DNA of 64,000 nucleotides from Acidimicrobiales bacterium (GCA_009843525.1 VYDH01000018.1:181258-245257); one strand, 5' to 3'. Shown: positions 17,398 through 27,096, counted from the first letter of the stretch. Numbers and translations are program-made. Notes: generated from the letters alone by a model not told the origin.

Positions 17398-19839
17398 ATG
17401 TTGCAGCACTACCGGGTATTGGATCTCTGCGAGGGCATCAGCCAATTCGGCGGCTACCTGCTCGCCAGCCTGGGCGCAGAGGTGATTGCCGTCGAGCCTC
17501 CCGGCGGGGTCGACAGCCGTCACGCCGGCCCATTCGTTGACGACGAGCCGAATGCGGAGCGCTCGCTGGCCCACTGGGCCTATAACCAGGGCAAGCAGAG
17601 CGTCACGGCAGATCTGACCACCGACGAAGGCCGCCAGCGGCTGCTCGATCTGGTACGGGGTGCGGATGCGCTCATCGAGGATGCGCCGGTCGGTCACATG
17701 GCCTCGTTGGGCCTCGCCTACGACGAGCTCGCCGCCGTCAATCCCGCCATCGTCCATGCATCGGTGACTCCCTACGGCTCGACCGGCCCCCGCAGCACTT
17801 GGGCCGGTTCCGACCTCACAGCAGTGGCTGGCAGCGGCTTCCTGCATGCCAGCGGCGACAAAGACCGCGCCCCCGTCCGGGTCTCGGGCGTGCCGCAGAG
17901 CTTCCTGCAAGCCGCCGGTGACGCTGCTGCAGCGACGCTCATCGCGCTCCGCGAGGCCCAGCGCAGCGGCCTCGGCCAGCACGTCGACATCTCTGCGATG
18001 GAGTCCATGACCCACGGACAACCGCAGAACCTGTCGCCACGGGTCAACGCGAACCCCGTCGACCGTCTCGCCGGCGGCCTCAGCCTCGGCGGAGTCGATG
18101 TCCCGATGCTGTTCCCGTGCGCGGACGGCAACACGATCTGTGTGGCGCTGATGGGAGCCGCCTTCGCTCCATTCACCGAGAGGCTCGTGGCGTGGGAGGC
18201 AGAGGAAGGCTTCGCCGACGAGGAGATTCAGGCCGTCGACTGGGAGACCGTCGCAGCCGAGGTGCTCAGCGGCCAGCGCTCACCGGAGATCATCGCCAAG
18301 TCGTTCATGACCCACGCGCGCTTCATGGCCACCAAGACCACCGATGAGCTGTGGGCCGCCGCGTTCGAGCGCAACATCCTGATCACTCCGTCCGCGCTGG
18401 TCAGCGACCTGCTGACCAACCCGCACTTCGCCGATCGTGATTTCTGGCGTGAGGTCGAACTCGAAGGGGGGCGCAGCGCTCGTTTCTGCGGTCCTCTGGT
18501 GCACTTCAGCGCCGACGCTCCTGAGCGCACGCCGGTGGTGCCCACGCTCGGCGGCGACAACGACAGCGTCAACTTGGAGCGCCGACCTCATGCCGCAGCA
18601 ACGGTCGCTGCGAACGACGGGCCCTCCTCGGACGGCAGCGAATTGCCGCTGGCCGGCCTCAAGGTGGTGGAGTTCTCGTGGGTCATCGCCACGCCGTCAG
18701 CGGTGCGCATCCTCGCCGACTACGGCGCCACCGTCGTCAAGGTCGAGACCGAGAACCGGCCCGACACGATGCGCACGGTCAACCCGTTCGTTGACGAGGA
18801 GGCCCATCCTGACAACAGCGTCGGCTACGGCGTGTACAACGCGGGCAAGCGCAGTCTCAGCCTGGACCTCAGCAAGCCCGAATCGCGCCAGGTAGTCGAG
18901 GATCTGATCCGCTGGGCCGACATCACCACCGAGTCCTGGGCGCCGGGCGCCGCAGCACGCATGGGCTTCGGCTACGACGACTTCTCGGCGATCAACCCGC
19001 AGATCATCATGCTGTCGAGCTCGTTGCTGGGCCAGAGCGGGCCGTACTCGAGCCTCGCCGGCTACGGGTTCATGGCCGCCGCCATCGCCGGCTTCTACGA
19101 GATCACTGGTTGGCCCGACCGCGGCCCCGCAGGCCCGTATGGTCCCTACACCGACTTTTTGGCGCCCCGCGTGATCGTGGCGTCCTTGATGGCGGCGCTG
19201 GAGCGGCGCGACCGCACAGGGACCGGCTGCTACATCGACATCTCTCAGACTGAGGCAGCGCTGCACTACCTCGCGCCGGCCATTCTGGACGCCTCGATCA
19301 ACGGCCGAGATCCGCAGCGGTGCGGCAACGAGGACCCCCACATGAGCCCCCACGGCGTGTACCCGAGCGCCGGCGATGACCAGTGGGTGGCGATCGCGTG
19401 CACCGACGACCGATGGACATCCCTCGCCGACACCATCGGGCTCGCCGGCGACGGCGCCGCCGGTTGGGATCAAGCCGTTCGGCGGGAACGATCCGCGGAG
19501 ATCGACGATGCCATCTCGGCCTGGACCTCGGGGCGCAACAACGCCGAGGCGGCTGAGACTCTGCAGGCCAGCGGCATCGACGCCTACCCGGTCAACAACG
19601 CCCAGGGCTGCTGCGATGACGTCCAGTTGACAGCGCGGGAGCACCACATCGACGTGCCCCAGAGCCACCGCGGCACCATGTGGACCCAGAACTGCCGGAC
19701 ACGCATGTCCCGCACACCGCCGGTGGTCTGGCGAGGCGGGCCGTGCCTCGGCGAAGACAACTTCGAGGTGCTCACCGAGTTCCTGGGCTACGACGCCGAC
19801 CGGGTCGCCGATCTCGCCGCCGCCGAGGTGCTCAGCTGA
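17398..19839 (+). CDS. tandem-domain class III (CaiB/BaiF) CoA-transferase
   Basis: An 813-residue protein made of two CoA-transferase III units, about residues 1-395 and 425-813. Each opens with the family Rossmann segment (YRVLDLCEGISQFGGYLLAS; LKVVEFSWVIATPSAVRILA). The catalytic Asp is present in the second unit (GPYTDFLAP, residue 586) but replaced by Phe (residue 169) in the first. ATG 17398 is preferred to GTG 17386 because GAGGGG lies 11 bases upstream of the ATG but abuts the GTG. It moves CoA between carboxylic acids; substrate unknown. Confidence 0.88.
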   Translation: MLQHYRVLDLCEGISQFGGYLLASLGAEVIAVEPPGGVDSRHAGPFVDDEPNAERSLAHWAYNQGKQSVTADLTTDEGRQRLLDLVRGADALIEDAPVGHMASLGLAYDELAAVNPAIVHASVTPYGSTGPRSTWAGSDLTAVAGSGFLHASGDKDRAPVRVSGVPQSFLQAAGDAAAATLIALREAQRSGLGQHVDISAMESMTHGQPQNLSPRVNANPVDRLAGGLSLGGVDVPMLFPCADGNTICVALMGAAFAPFTERLVAWEAEEGFADEEIQAVDWETVAAEVLSGQRSPEIIAKSFMTHARFMATKTTDELWAAAFERNILITPSALVSDLLTNPHFADRDFWREVELEGGRSARFCGPLVHFSADAPERTPVVPTLGGDNDSVNLERRPHAAATVAANDGPSSDGSELPLAGLKVVEFSWVIATPSAVRILADYGATVVKVETENRPDTMRTVNPFVDEEAHPDNSVGYGVYNAGKRSLSLDLSKPESRQVVEDLIRWADITTESWAPGAAARMGFGYDDFSAINPQIIMLSSSLLGQSGPYSSLAGYGFMAAAIAGFYEITGWPDRGPAGPYGPYTDFLAPRVIVASLMAALERRDRTGTGCYIDISQTEAALHYLAPAILDASINGRDPQRCGNEDPHMSPHGVYPSAGDDQWVAIACTDDRWTSLADTIGLAGDGAAGWDQAVRRERSAEIDDAISAWTSGRNNAEAAETLQASGIDAYPVNNAQGCCDDVQLTAREHHIDVPQSHRGTMWTQNCRTRMSRTPPVVWRGGPCLGEDNFEVLTEFLGYDADRVADLAAAEVLS

Positions 19840-19844
19840 GCGCG

Positions 19845-21125
19845 CTACCCGTCCTCGTCGTCTGACTCATCGTCGGACTCGGTGTCGGCGTCCGGAGTCG
19901 GCGCGGCAGTGGTCGGGGGCGGCTGGTGGCGGGCGCAGTCGCCCGACACGATGTCGTTGATTCGATCGACCCGAGCACCCTCAGGCGCAGGCACTGGCGC
20001 GCCGTTGAGGTCGAGCAGGTGGGGATGGAATGACCAGCCCAGAATCTCGGTGCCGTCGAAGTCGATCTGCAGGACGCCCGTGTCACCGGTGATGCCCGAC
20101 CGGTAGTGCCACACGAAGTTGCCCAGCGAGTACGCCACGAGCTTGCCGTCGTCGAACACGACCGGCTGCAGCACGTGGGGGTGGTGGCCGATAACGGCAT
20201 CGGCACCGTTGTGCAGCAGCTCGAAGGCGAAGTCGCGCTGACGGCCCTCTGGGCAGGTCATGCGCTCGATGCCCCAATGGACCACGGCGATCACCACGTC
20301 GGCCTCGCTCGCAGCCATCCGAACGTTGGCGAGCACCCGGTCGCTCTGGTACGCCGACGCGATCCCTGGACGTGTTTGGGTAGCAGGAAACGCGAGCGGC
20401 ACCACCATCGAGGCACCCACGAACGCAACGCGCACACCGGGGCGCACCTCGATCACCCGATGCCCGTACGCATCACCGCTGGTCGCGCCCGCACCGAGCG
20501 CTATCACGCCGTTGGCCTCGAGGAGGTCGACCGTGTCGACGAGTGCGTCAGGGCCGTAGTCCATGGCGTGGTTGTTGGCCAAGTTGGCGACATCCACGCC
20601 AGCCGCAGCGATCCGCTCGGCCGCCGACGGCGGCGCCCGGAATACGTACTTCTTGTCGGCGGGCTCACCGCGCTCGCTGATGACCATCTCCACATTCACG
20701 ACCGCAACGTCTGCTGATCCCAGAGGGGGCTCAATGCCGGCGAACGGGTCGACGCCGGCTGCTTCGCTGCGATCCATCAGCACATCTCCGCCTGCCAACA
20801 GCGTCCACGTCAGGTCGGGTTGTGTCGTGGTCGGCATGACGGCAGCCGTGGAGGCTGACGCAGACTTCGTTGCCGCAGCCGAGGTGACCGGCGCGGCCGA
20901 TGGTGTCACCTCGTCCACCGCTGCGTTGGACTCGGCTTCGCCAGTTGCTGGCTGGGCGACGGCCGGAGCTTCCGATGACGTGGGCGGGAGAGGCACGACC
21001 CGCACAGGGCTGGTGCTGCACGCCATCGCCAGAATGGCGAGGCCCGCAATGCCCGATGCAACGAGTGGCCGCCCCACCATCGAATTGAGGGTACGGCGGA
21101 CGCGAGGCGGGCGTCCCCTGCTCAT
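19845..21125 (-). CDS. CapA-family lipoprotein (poly-gamma-glutamate-type metallophosphatase)
   Basis: A 426-residue predicted lipoprotein: basic N-terminus, hydrophobic stretch and lipobox LAMAC (Cys36). A Ser/Thr/Ala-rich linker to about residue 100 follows. The CapA domain then shows GGDVLMDR, LANNHAMDYG, VVHWGIE, GHHPHVLQP and YSLGNFVWH. It ends in an acidic Asp/Glu tail. Family members act in poly-gamma-glutamate capsule synthesis or as surface phosphatases, but no capB/capC genes are nearby. It sits 5 bases from the convergent CoA-transferase stop. An internal ATG at 21080 is a less likely start. Confidence 0.85.
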   Translation of the reverse strand: MSRGRPPRVRRTLNSMVGRPLVASGIAGLAILAMACSTSPVRVVPLPPTSSEAPAVAQPATGEAESNAAVDEVTPSAAPVTSAAATKSASASTAAVMPTTTQPDLTWTLLAGGDVLMDRSEAAGVDPFAGIEPPLGSADVAVVNVEMVISERGEPADKKYVFRAPPSAAERIAAAGVDVANLANNHAMDYGPDALVDTVDLLEANGVIALGAGATSGDAYGHRVIEVRPGVRVAFVGASMVVPLAFPATQTRPGIASAYQSDRVLANVRMAASEADVVIAVVHWGIERMTCPEGRQRDFAFELLHNGADAVIGHHPHVLQPVVFDDGKLVAYSLGNFVWHYRSGITGDTGVLQIDFDGTEILGWSFHPHLLDLNGAPVPAPEGARVDRINDIVSGDCARHQPPPTTAAPTPDADTESDDESDDEDG

Positions 21126-21259
21126 CGGCTGCGCGCCGCGGCCTCTCGCACCAGTGGATGGTCGGTGTCAGTGGCGTCGCGACTCCGAACTAGCGTCGCG
21201 CTCGCGGGGCCGGTGCACGCCCTGCGCAGCGCTCCGTCCAGCCCATCAGGAGGCCTCAG

Positions 21260-22426
21260 ATGTCACTCGGAGACACAGTTCAAGGGATTCTCGACCGGGG
21301 AGTCGCCGACGGTGATGTCGTGGGCGCGGTGGCCAAGGTCATCAGTGCCGACGGAGACATCTGCTCGGCCGCGGCCGGCACCCGAGGTGCCGACAGCGAT
21401 GCAGCCATGAGTTCGGACACCGTGTGCTGGATCGCCTCCATGACCAAGGCCGTCACCGGTACGGCGGCGATGCAGCTCGTGGAGCAGGGCAAGCTCTCGC
21501 TTGACGGTCCGGCCGCAGAGGTTGTGCCGCTGCTCGGCGAGCTCGAGGTGCTGACCGGGTTTGACGGCGACGGCAACCCGGTCACCCGTGCCCGCAACGG
21601 CGACATCACGCTGCGTCACCTGCTGACCCATACCGCCGGCATGGGATACGACATCTGGAGCCCTGAGCTCGGCCAGTACGAAGAGGCCACCGGGACGCCG
21701 GGCGTCATCGAGTGCCAGAAGGAAACGTTGCGCATCCCGCTGCTGTTCGACCCCGGGGATCGCTGGTTCTACGGGACCGGCATCGATCACGCAGGTCAGA
21801 TGGTGGAGGCGGCGTCAGGCATGTCGCTCGGCGAGTACATGGCCGAGAACATCTTTGGGCCGCTGGGCATGACCGACACGGCGTTCAAGATCAGCGACGA
21901 CATGCGCTCTCGCATCTCGGCGATGCAAGCGCGGATGGAGGACGGCTCGCTGGTGGAGATGCCGTTCGAGATACCCCAGGAGCCAGAGTTCGAGATGGGC
22001 GGCGGCGGCCTGTACTCCACCGTCGACGACTACTGCCGCTTCCTGGCCATGATGCTGAACGGCGGCAGCCTCGACGGCAACCAGGTGGTGTCGCCGGGCA
22101 CGCATGCGCAGATGGTCAGCAATGCAATGGGCGACCTGCGCGTCACGATGCTGCCGACGGCCATCCCGCCGTACTCATTCGATGCCGAGTTCTTCCCCGG
22201 TGTCGAGAAGTCGTGGGGCTTGACGTTCCAGATCAACGAGGAGCAGGCCCCGACCGGGCGCCCTGCCGGGGGCCTCATGTGGGCGGGGCTGGCCAACTCG
22301 TACTTCTGGATCGACCTGCAGAATCAGGTAGCCGGCTGCTACATCAGCCAGCAGGTGCCGTTTGCAGATCCGCGTTCCTACGGGCTGTACGAAGCCATCG
22401 AGACCGCCACCTACGACAGCCTCTAG
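21260..22426 (+). CDS. serine hydrolase, class C beta-lactamase fold
   Basis: A 388-residue beta-lactamase/EstB-type hydrolase. The SxxK motif is SMTK (near residue 60). The second motif region reads FYGTGIDHAGQ, with Thr where class C enzymes have Asn, and the third region lies in the Gly-rich GGGLYSTVDDY to GRPAGGLMWAG stretch. It has no signal peptide, so it is probably a cytoplasmic esterase or amidase rather than a resistance enzyme. GGAGG precedes the ATG. Confidence 0.88.
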   Translation: MSLGDTVQGILDRGVADGDVVGAVAKVISADGDICSAAAGTRGADSDAAMSSDTVCWIASMTKAVTGTAAMQLVEQGKLSLDGPAAEVVPLLGELEVLTGFDGDGNPVTRARNGDITLRHLLTHTAGMGYDIWSPELGQYEEATGTPGVIECQKETLRIPLLFDPGDRWFYGTGIDHAGQMVEAASGMSLGEYMAENIFGPLGMTDTAFKISDDMRSRISAMQARMEDGSLVEMPFEIPQEPEFEMGGGGLYSTVDDYCRFLAMMLNGGSLDGNQVVSPGTHAQMVSNAMGDLRVTMLPTAIPPYSFDAEFFPGVEKSWGLTFQINEEQAPTGRPAGGLMWAGLANSYFWIDLQNQVAGCYISQQVPFADPRSYGLYEAIETATYDSL

Positions 22427-22440
22427 GGCTGTTCACGGCC

Positions 22441-23616
22441 TCAGGCGGGGCCGAGCACGATGCAGCCGTTGTGGCCGCCGAAGCCGAACGAGTTGCTGAT
22501 TGAGGGACCCGGCTCCCAGTCGGCCGCCTGACCGGTCACCAAGCGGAACTCTGCGAGCTCGGGATCGGGAGTCGTCCAGCCGGCCGTGGCCGGGATCTTG
22601 CGGTGGCGCATCGACAGCAGCACGGCAATGGCCTCCAGCGCGCCTGCCGCGCCGAGCGCATGCCCGGTGACGCCCTTGGTGGAGGTCACGAGCGGGCCGT
22701 TGGGGCCGAACAGCTTGTTGAGCGCCTCGGCTTCTGCGGCATCGTTCAGCGGGGTTGACGTGCCATGCGCGTTCACGTGGACGATGTCGTCGAGCGCGAG
22801 GCCGGCGTCATCGATGGCGAGCTGCATGCAGCGCAGCGCCCCGGCACCGCCGGGGGCCGGCGCAGTGATGTGGTGGGCATCGGCATTCGAGGCGGTGCCG
22901 AGCACTTCGCCCCAGATCGTCGCACCCCGCGCCATGGCCGAATCCCATTCCTCGAGCACCAGGGTGGCAGCGCCCTCGGTCATCATGAAGCCGTCGCGGT
23001 TCTTGTCGAAGGGCATCGAGACTCCGCTGGTCGACAGAGCCGTCATGTTGACGAAGCCCGCGGTGCCCACGGGCGTCATCACCGATTCACAGCCCCCGGC
23101 CACAATCACGTCGGCGGCGCCGGTGCGGATCAGCCGCGCCGCGTAGCCGATCGCATGCGTCCCCGCCGCGCATGCGGTGGTGAGGACCTCGCAGGGTCCG
23201 GCCAGGCCGTGCCTCATCGAGATGGCGGCGCCAGGGGCGTTCGGCATCATCATCGGGACCATGAACGGCGAGACCCGGCGCGCGCCTTTGCGATCGAGCA
23301 CGAGCACCTGGTCTTCGAAGGTCTGCAGGCCGCCGACACCCGTGCCGTAGATGACGCCGCAGCGATCCGGGTCGGTCGCCAGTTCCCCTGCGTCGGCGAT
23401 GGCCTGTGCAGCCGATGCCATGCCGAGCTGGGTCGAGCGATCGGCCCGCCGGGCCTCCTTGGGATTGTCGTAGTACGGCGCCGGATCGAAGTCGTGGACG
23501 CGGCGCTCGCCCTCTGGCGGCGCGGAGTTCAGCCCCTGCCAGAAGTTGTCGACGCCGGTCCCGGCGCACGAGACAACGCCGAGGCCGACGACAGCTACCC
23601 GACGGCTGGCGCTCAT
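22441..23616 (-). CDS. fabF: 3-oxoacyl-ACP synthase II
   Basis: A 391-residue condensing enzyme that elongates acyl-ACP with malonyl-ACP in type II fatty-acid synthesis. The catalytic Cys149 lies in TTACAAGTHAIG, the two His in VNAHGTSTPLND and VTGHALGAAG. The ATG at 23616 is chosen; an upstream in-frame ATG would read through the acpP end. The gene starts 10 bases after the acpP stop, so the two are co-transcribed. Confidence 0.95.
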   Translation of the reverse strand: MSASRRVAVVGLGVVSCAGTGVDNFWQGLNSAPPEGERRVHDFDPAPYYDNPKEARRADRSTQLGMASAAQAIADAGELATDPDRCGVIYGTGVGGLQTFEDQVLVLDRKGARRVSPFMVPMMMPNAPGAAISMRHGLAGPCEVLTTACAAGTHAIGYAARLIRTGAADVIVAGGCESVMTPVGTAGFVNMTALSTSGVSMPFDKNRDGFMMTEGAATLVLEEWDSAMARGATIWGEVLGTASNADAHHITAPAPGGAGALRCMQLAIDDAGLALDDIVHVNAHGTSTPLNDAAEAEALNKLFGPNGPLVTSTKGVTGHALGAAGALEAIAVLLSMRHRKIPATAGWTTPDPELAEFRLVTGQAADWEPGPSISNSFGFGGHNGCIVLGPA

Positions 23617-23626
23617 TATTCGGCGC

Positions 23627-23860
23627 TCACAGTTTCGATTCGACCAGCTGGATCGCGTGGGCAACGGTGGTGACGTCTTCCAGTTCTTCCTCGTCCACGC
23701 TGATGTCGAACTCCTCTTCCAAGGCCATCACCAGCTCGACGAGGTCCAAGCTGTCGGCGTCGAGGTCGTCTGCGAAGCTGGCCTCGGGTGTGACTTGCTC
23801 AGGATCCACGGCCAGCACCTCGACGGCGCAGTCACGGAATCGATCCAACGTGTCACTCAT
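23627..23860 (-). CDS. acpP: acyl carrier protein
   Basis: A 77-residue acidic four-helix acyl carrier protein. The phosphopantetheine site is Ser37 in DADSLDLVELVM. GGGAT precedes the ATG. It carries growing acyl chains for the surrounding Fab enzymes in the cytoplasm. It is separated from fabG by about 165 bases holding a dispersed repeat copy. Confidence 0.96.
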   Translation of the reverse strand: MSDTLDRFRDCAVEVLAVDPEQVTPEASFADDLDADSLDLVELVMALEEEFDISVDEEELEDVTTVAHAIQLVESKL

Positions 23861-23939
23861 GCTGATCCCCTCGTGTGTGGGCGGTCACCGCACGAGCGCC
23901 CGGCGGCCGTGCGAACGCGAAGTGTAGAGGCTGAGCCCC

Positions 23940-23995
23940 GTGGCCTGAGCGGCCCGTGAGCCCGTTCTCAATTGAGATTGGGAACAAGAGCGGGA
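23940..23995 (+). repeat. dispersed two-box repeat, copy A
   Basis: Box 1 GGCCTGAGCGGCCCGTGAGC (itself a GGCC-N5-GGCC hairpin) is followed by a hairpin centred on TCTCAATTGAGA flanked by CCC and GGG, then box 2 GAACAAGAGCGGG. The same two boxes recur at 27097-27149 (minus) and 50217-50257. Here it lies between fabG and acpP. Confidence 0.65.
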
Positions 23996-24026
23996 GGCGC
24001 AGGGCCAAGCTGTGGCTGGGCATGGC

Positions 24027-24761
24027 TCAATGGCCCATTCCCAGGCCGCCGTCGACCGGTATCACGGCGCCGGTGATGTACGCGCCTTCGTCGGACGCGA
24101 GAAACGCCACCGCAGCAGCTATCTCGGACGGTTCTGCCACCCGTCCCAGCGGCACTGCGTCGGTGATGGCGGCTTGCTGCTCGTCGTTCAATGCACCGAA
24201 CATCTCGGTGGCCACCGGCCCGGGCGCGACCACATTCGCGGTGATGCTGCGCGAACCGAGTTCGCGAGCCAGTGATCGGGCCATGCCCACGAGGCCCGCC
24301 TTGGATGCCGCGTAATTGACCTGCCCAGCCGAACCCAGCAATCCGACCACCGAGGACACGAAGATCAATCGCCCCCAGCGTGCGCGCAGCATGGGCCGGG
24401 CCGCCCGCTTGGCCATCCGGTAGGCGCCGGTGAGATTCGTGTCGACGACAGCCGCGAAGTCGTCGTCGGCCATGCGCAGCACAAGCTGGTCGCGGGTGAT
24501 GCCGGCATTGGCGACCAGGATTTCCACCGGGCCGAGCTCTGCTTCGATGGTGCCGTAGGCGGCATCTACCGCATCGCTGTCGGCCTGGTCGCATGCCACC
24601 CACAGCAGGCGGCCGTCGTCAGGGGCCTCGGTGCGGCTGGTCACCGCCACGCGGTGGCCTGCATCGGCAAACAACTGGGCCGTCGCCAGACCGATGCCGC
24701 GGCTGCCGCCGGTGACGAGGACGGTGCGTGCTGTCGCGGGGCGCGCTTCGGGCTGATTCAT
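24027..24761 (-). CDS. fabG: 3-oxoacyl-ACP reductase
   Basis: A 244-residue SDR that reduces 3-oxoacyl-ACP with NADPH. The motifs are TGGSRGIG, NAGITRD and catalytic YAASK; the C-terminus YITGAVIPVDGGLGMGH is typical of FabG. ATG 24761 is chosen because the longer frame overlaps fabH. It lies 25 bases after the fabH stop, in the order fabD-fabH-fabG. Confidence 0.92.
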   Translation of the reverse strand: MNQPEARPATARTVLVTGGSRGIGLATAQLFADAGHRVAVTSRTEAPDDGRLLWVACDQADSDAVDAAYGTIEAELGPVEILVANAGITRDQLVLRMADDDFAAVVDTNLTGAYRMAKRAARPMLRARWGRLIFVSSVVGLLGSAGQVNYAASKAGLVGMARSLARELGSRSITANVVAPGPVATEMFGALNDEQQAAITDAVPLGRVAEPSEIAAAVAFLASDEGAYITGAVIPVDGGLGMGH

Positions 24762-24786
24762 CGTGAGCCGTGTGCGTAACGCTCGT

Positions 24787-25752
24787 TCAGCTAGCGCGGG
24801 CGGGGGCACCCGACCAGCGCAGCAGTGCCGATGCCGATGTCATGCCGGCGCCGAATCCGACGAGCAGCACGTTGTCGCCCTCGTTGATCCGGCCGCTGCG
24901 CACGGCGTCGTCGAGTGCGAGGGGAATCGAGGCCGACGATGTGTTGCCGGTGCGCTCGATCACCATCGCGGCCTTCTCATAGGGGATGCGCAGCCGCTTG
25001 CAGGCGGTCTCGACGATGCGGACGTTGGCCTGATGGGGCACCACCACGTCGATGTCGTCGGCGGTCAGGCCCGCCTGCTTCATCGACTGGCGCGCCGACT
25101 CCTCCATCACCAGCACGGCTTTCTTGAACACCGCCTGGCCCGCCATCTGGATGTAGCCGTCGTGCTCGCAGTACAGCTGCTCCTCCATGGAACCGTCGCT
25201 TGAGACGTGCCAGCCGAGCAGGTCGGAGCCCTGCTCACTGCGCTCAAGCACGGCGGCGCCCGAGCCGTCGGCGAACAGGATGCAGGTGGCCCGATCAGTC
25301 CAGTCGGTGATCCGGGAGAGCACTTCGGCACCGATGACCAGCACCCGCTCGTGACCCATCGCGATCATGCCGTGGCCCGCCACCAGCGAGTAGACGAACC
25401 CTGAACAGGCGGCGTTCACGTCCATGGCGCCGCAGTCGAGGCCGAGTGCCTCTTGCACCCGCGACGACGAGGCCGGAACGCAGCGATCCGGCGTAGTCGT
25501 GGCCAGGATCAGCATGTCGATGCTCGACGGATCGACGCCGGCGACCTCCATGGCCGCGGTTCCGGCGCGTGCGGCCAGGCCGGCGGTGGTGCCGCCGATG
25601 TTCCGCTGTCTGATGCCGGTGCGCTCGATGATCCACTCGTCGGAGGTGTCGACCATCTCGGCAAGATCTTCGTTGGTGAGGACGCGCTCGCCGAGCGCTG
25701 TCCCGATGCCGACAATGCGCGCGCTTGATGCGTTGCCCACGCTGAGCGTCAT
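24787..25752 (-). CDS. fabH: 3-oxoacyl-ACP synthase III
   Basis: A 321-residue initiating condensing enzyme of fatty-acid synthesis, joining acyl-CoA to malonyl-ACP. Catalytic Cys116 is in NAACSGFVYSL; His and Asn are in VPHQANVRI and GNTSSASIPLAL. The ATG at 25752 is preceded by GGGGAGG at good spacing. It lies 29 bases after fabD. Confidence 0.94.
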   Translation of the reverse strand: MTLSVGNASSARIVGIGTALGERVLTNEDLAEMVDTSDEWIIERTGIRQRNIGGTTAGLAARAGTAAMEVAGVDPSSIDMLILATTTPDRCVPASSSRVQEALGLDCGAMDVNAACSGFVYSLVAGHGMIAMGHERVLVIGAEVLSRITDWTDRATCILFADGSGAAVLERSEQGSDLLGWHVSSDGSMEEQLYCEHDGYIQMAGQAVFKKAVLVMEESARQSMKQAGLTADDIDVVVPHQANVRIVETACKRLRIPYEKAAMVIERTGNTSSASIPLALDDAVRSGRINEGDNVLLVGFGAGMTSASALLRWSGAPARAS

Positions 25753-25781
25753 CTGTGGCCTCCCCTTCAGGTGCCGGCTGT

Positions 25782-26966
25782 TCAGCTGCCGGCTGGCGTC
25801 CGCAGCCACGCAACGGGCTGCCGTGCGGTGACCCGTTCGCCTTCTACGGCCATGATCCCCATGACAGTACCCGCGAACGCAGAACGCACTTCTTCCCCGG
25901 CCACATGGCCGATGACATCACCCACATTGACTTGCTGGCCGTCGCCGACACCGGCGCTGAGCGTGAAGACGCCGGCGCACGGGCTCACGATGAGGCGCTC
26001 GGTGACGTACAGGTTCTCGCCGCCCAGCACGGTCGGCGCTGAAGGCGCATCGGTGGCGAGCGTCTCCATCAGCGTGTCGATCTCGGCGGGAGTTCCGACC
26101 GACATCGATGTCGCACCTCGATGCGTCCGCTTGGTCATGCCGGTCAGCACCTTGCCCGGGCCGAGCTCCACGAAGGTGGTGACGCCGGCGTCAGCCAGCG
26201 CATGGAGGCTCGCGCGCCACAGCACCGGGCTGGTGAGCTGCTGTGCCAGCAGCGTGCGCCACTCGTCGGCGTCAGCACGCGGCTGGGCATCGACATTGGC
26301 GACCACCGGCACGCTCGGGGCCCGGATCTCAACTTCGGCCAGTGCCTTGCGCAGCCGATCCCTGGCCGGCTGCATGAACGGTGTGTGGAATGCGCCGCCC
26401 ACGGGCAAGCCCATGAGCCGTTTCGCGCCCGCCGCCTTCGCTTCGTCACCGGCGACGGCGACGGCGTCCGGTGCGCCCGCAATGACGACTTGGCCCGGCG
26501 CGTTGTAGTTGGCGACCCAGACATCGCCAGGCGTGGCGTCGCACGCCTCTGCCACGAGGTTGTCGTCGAGACCCAGCACGGCCGCCATGGTCCCTTCCTG
26601 CTCGTCAGCAGCAACCTGCATGGCCTCGCCGCGCTCGGCAACCAGCCGCACCGCGTCGTCGTATGCCAAGGCCCCGGTTGCGGTCAGCGCGCTGTATTCG
26701 CCCAGCGAGTGCCCGGCGGCACACGAGAACGTCGCGCCCGTGCGCTCGACCGCATCGAGCACCACCATCGACAGCACGAACGTCGACAGCTGCGAGTTAC
26801 GCGTATGGCGCAGCTCGTCGGCATCGGCTTCCAGCAGCAGCGCAGCGACATCACGCCCGCAGGCATCGGATGCCTCGGTGACCAGCTCCCACGACTCGTG
26901 CGCCGTCCATGGCTCGCCCATGCCTTGCTGCTGCGAGCCTTGGCCCGGGAATGTGAATGCGAGCAC
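25782..26966 (-). CDS. fabD: malonyl-CoA:ACP transacylase with a C-terminal lipoyl-like domain
   Basis: A 394-residue protein against about 310 for typical FabD. Residues 1-305 are a normal transacylase: GQGSQQQGMG, Ser87 in GHSLGEY, His194 in GAFHTPFM. Residues 315-390 form an added domain resembling a biotinyl/lipoyl barrel (LIVSPCAGVFTL ... FAGTVMGIMAVEGERV). It has no MKM-type attachment Lys, reading EEVRS there, so it is probably not biotinylated or lipoylated. GTG start with AGGAGG six bases upstream. First gene of the fab set. Confidence 0.92.
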   Translation of the reverse strand: MLAFTFPGQGSQQQGMGEPWTAHESWELVTEASDACGRDVAALLLEADADELRHTRNSQLSTFVLSMVVLDAVERTGATFSCAAGHSLGEYSALTATGALAYDDAVRLVAERGEAMQVAADEQEGTMAAVLGLDDNLVAEACDATPGDVWVANYNAPGQVVIAGAPDAVAVAGDEAKAAGAKRLMGLPVGGAFHTPFMQPARDRLRKALAEVEIRAPSVPVVANVDAQPRADADEWRTLLAQQLTSPVLWRASLHALADAGVTTFVELGPGKVLTGMTKRTHRGATSMSVGTPAEIDTLMETLATDAPSAPTVLGGENLYVTERLIVSPCAGVFTLSAGVGDGQQVNVGDVIGHVAGEEVRSAFAGTVMGIMAVEGERVTARQPVAWLRTPAGS

Positions 26967-27096
26967 TCGGCCTCCTACGCAGCGCCTGGGCGGGAGACCT
27001 GGTCGGTGCTCGAACCGCAGCGCAGTGAACGCACAATGGGACTAGGGCAAAAGGGTAGGTGGCAGCCCAGGCCGAGAGCGACCTTTCGACCAACGC

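Noticed and set aside
19845..21125. Capsule biosynthesis locus around the CapA-like gene
   Set aside because: No capB, capC, glycosyltransferase or export genes flank it; it stands alone.
21260..22426. Beta-lactam resistance gene
   Set aside because: No signal peptide and an altered second motif; EstB-type hydrolases of this kind are common and not resistance enzymes.
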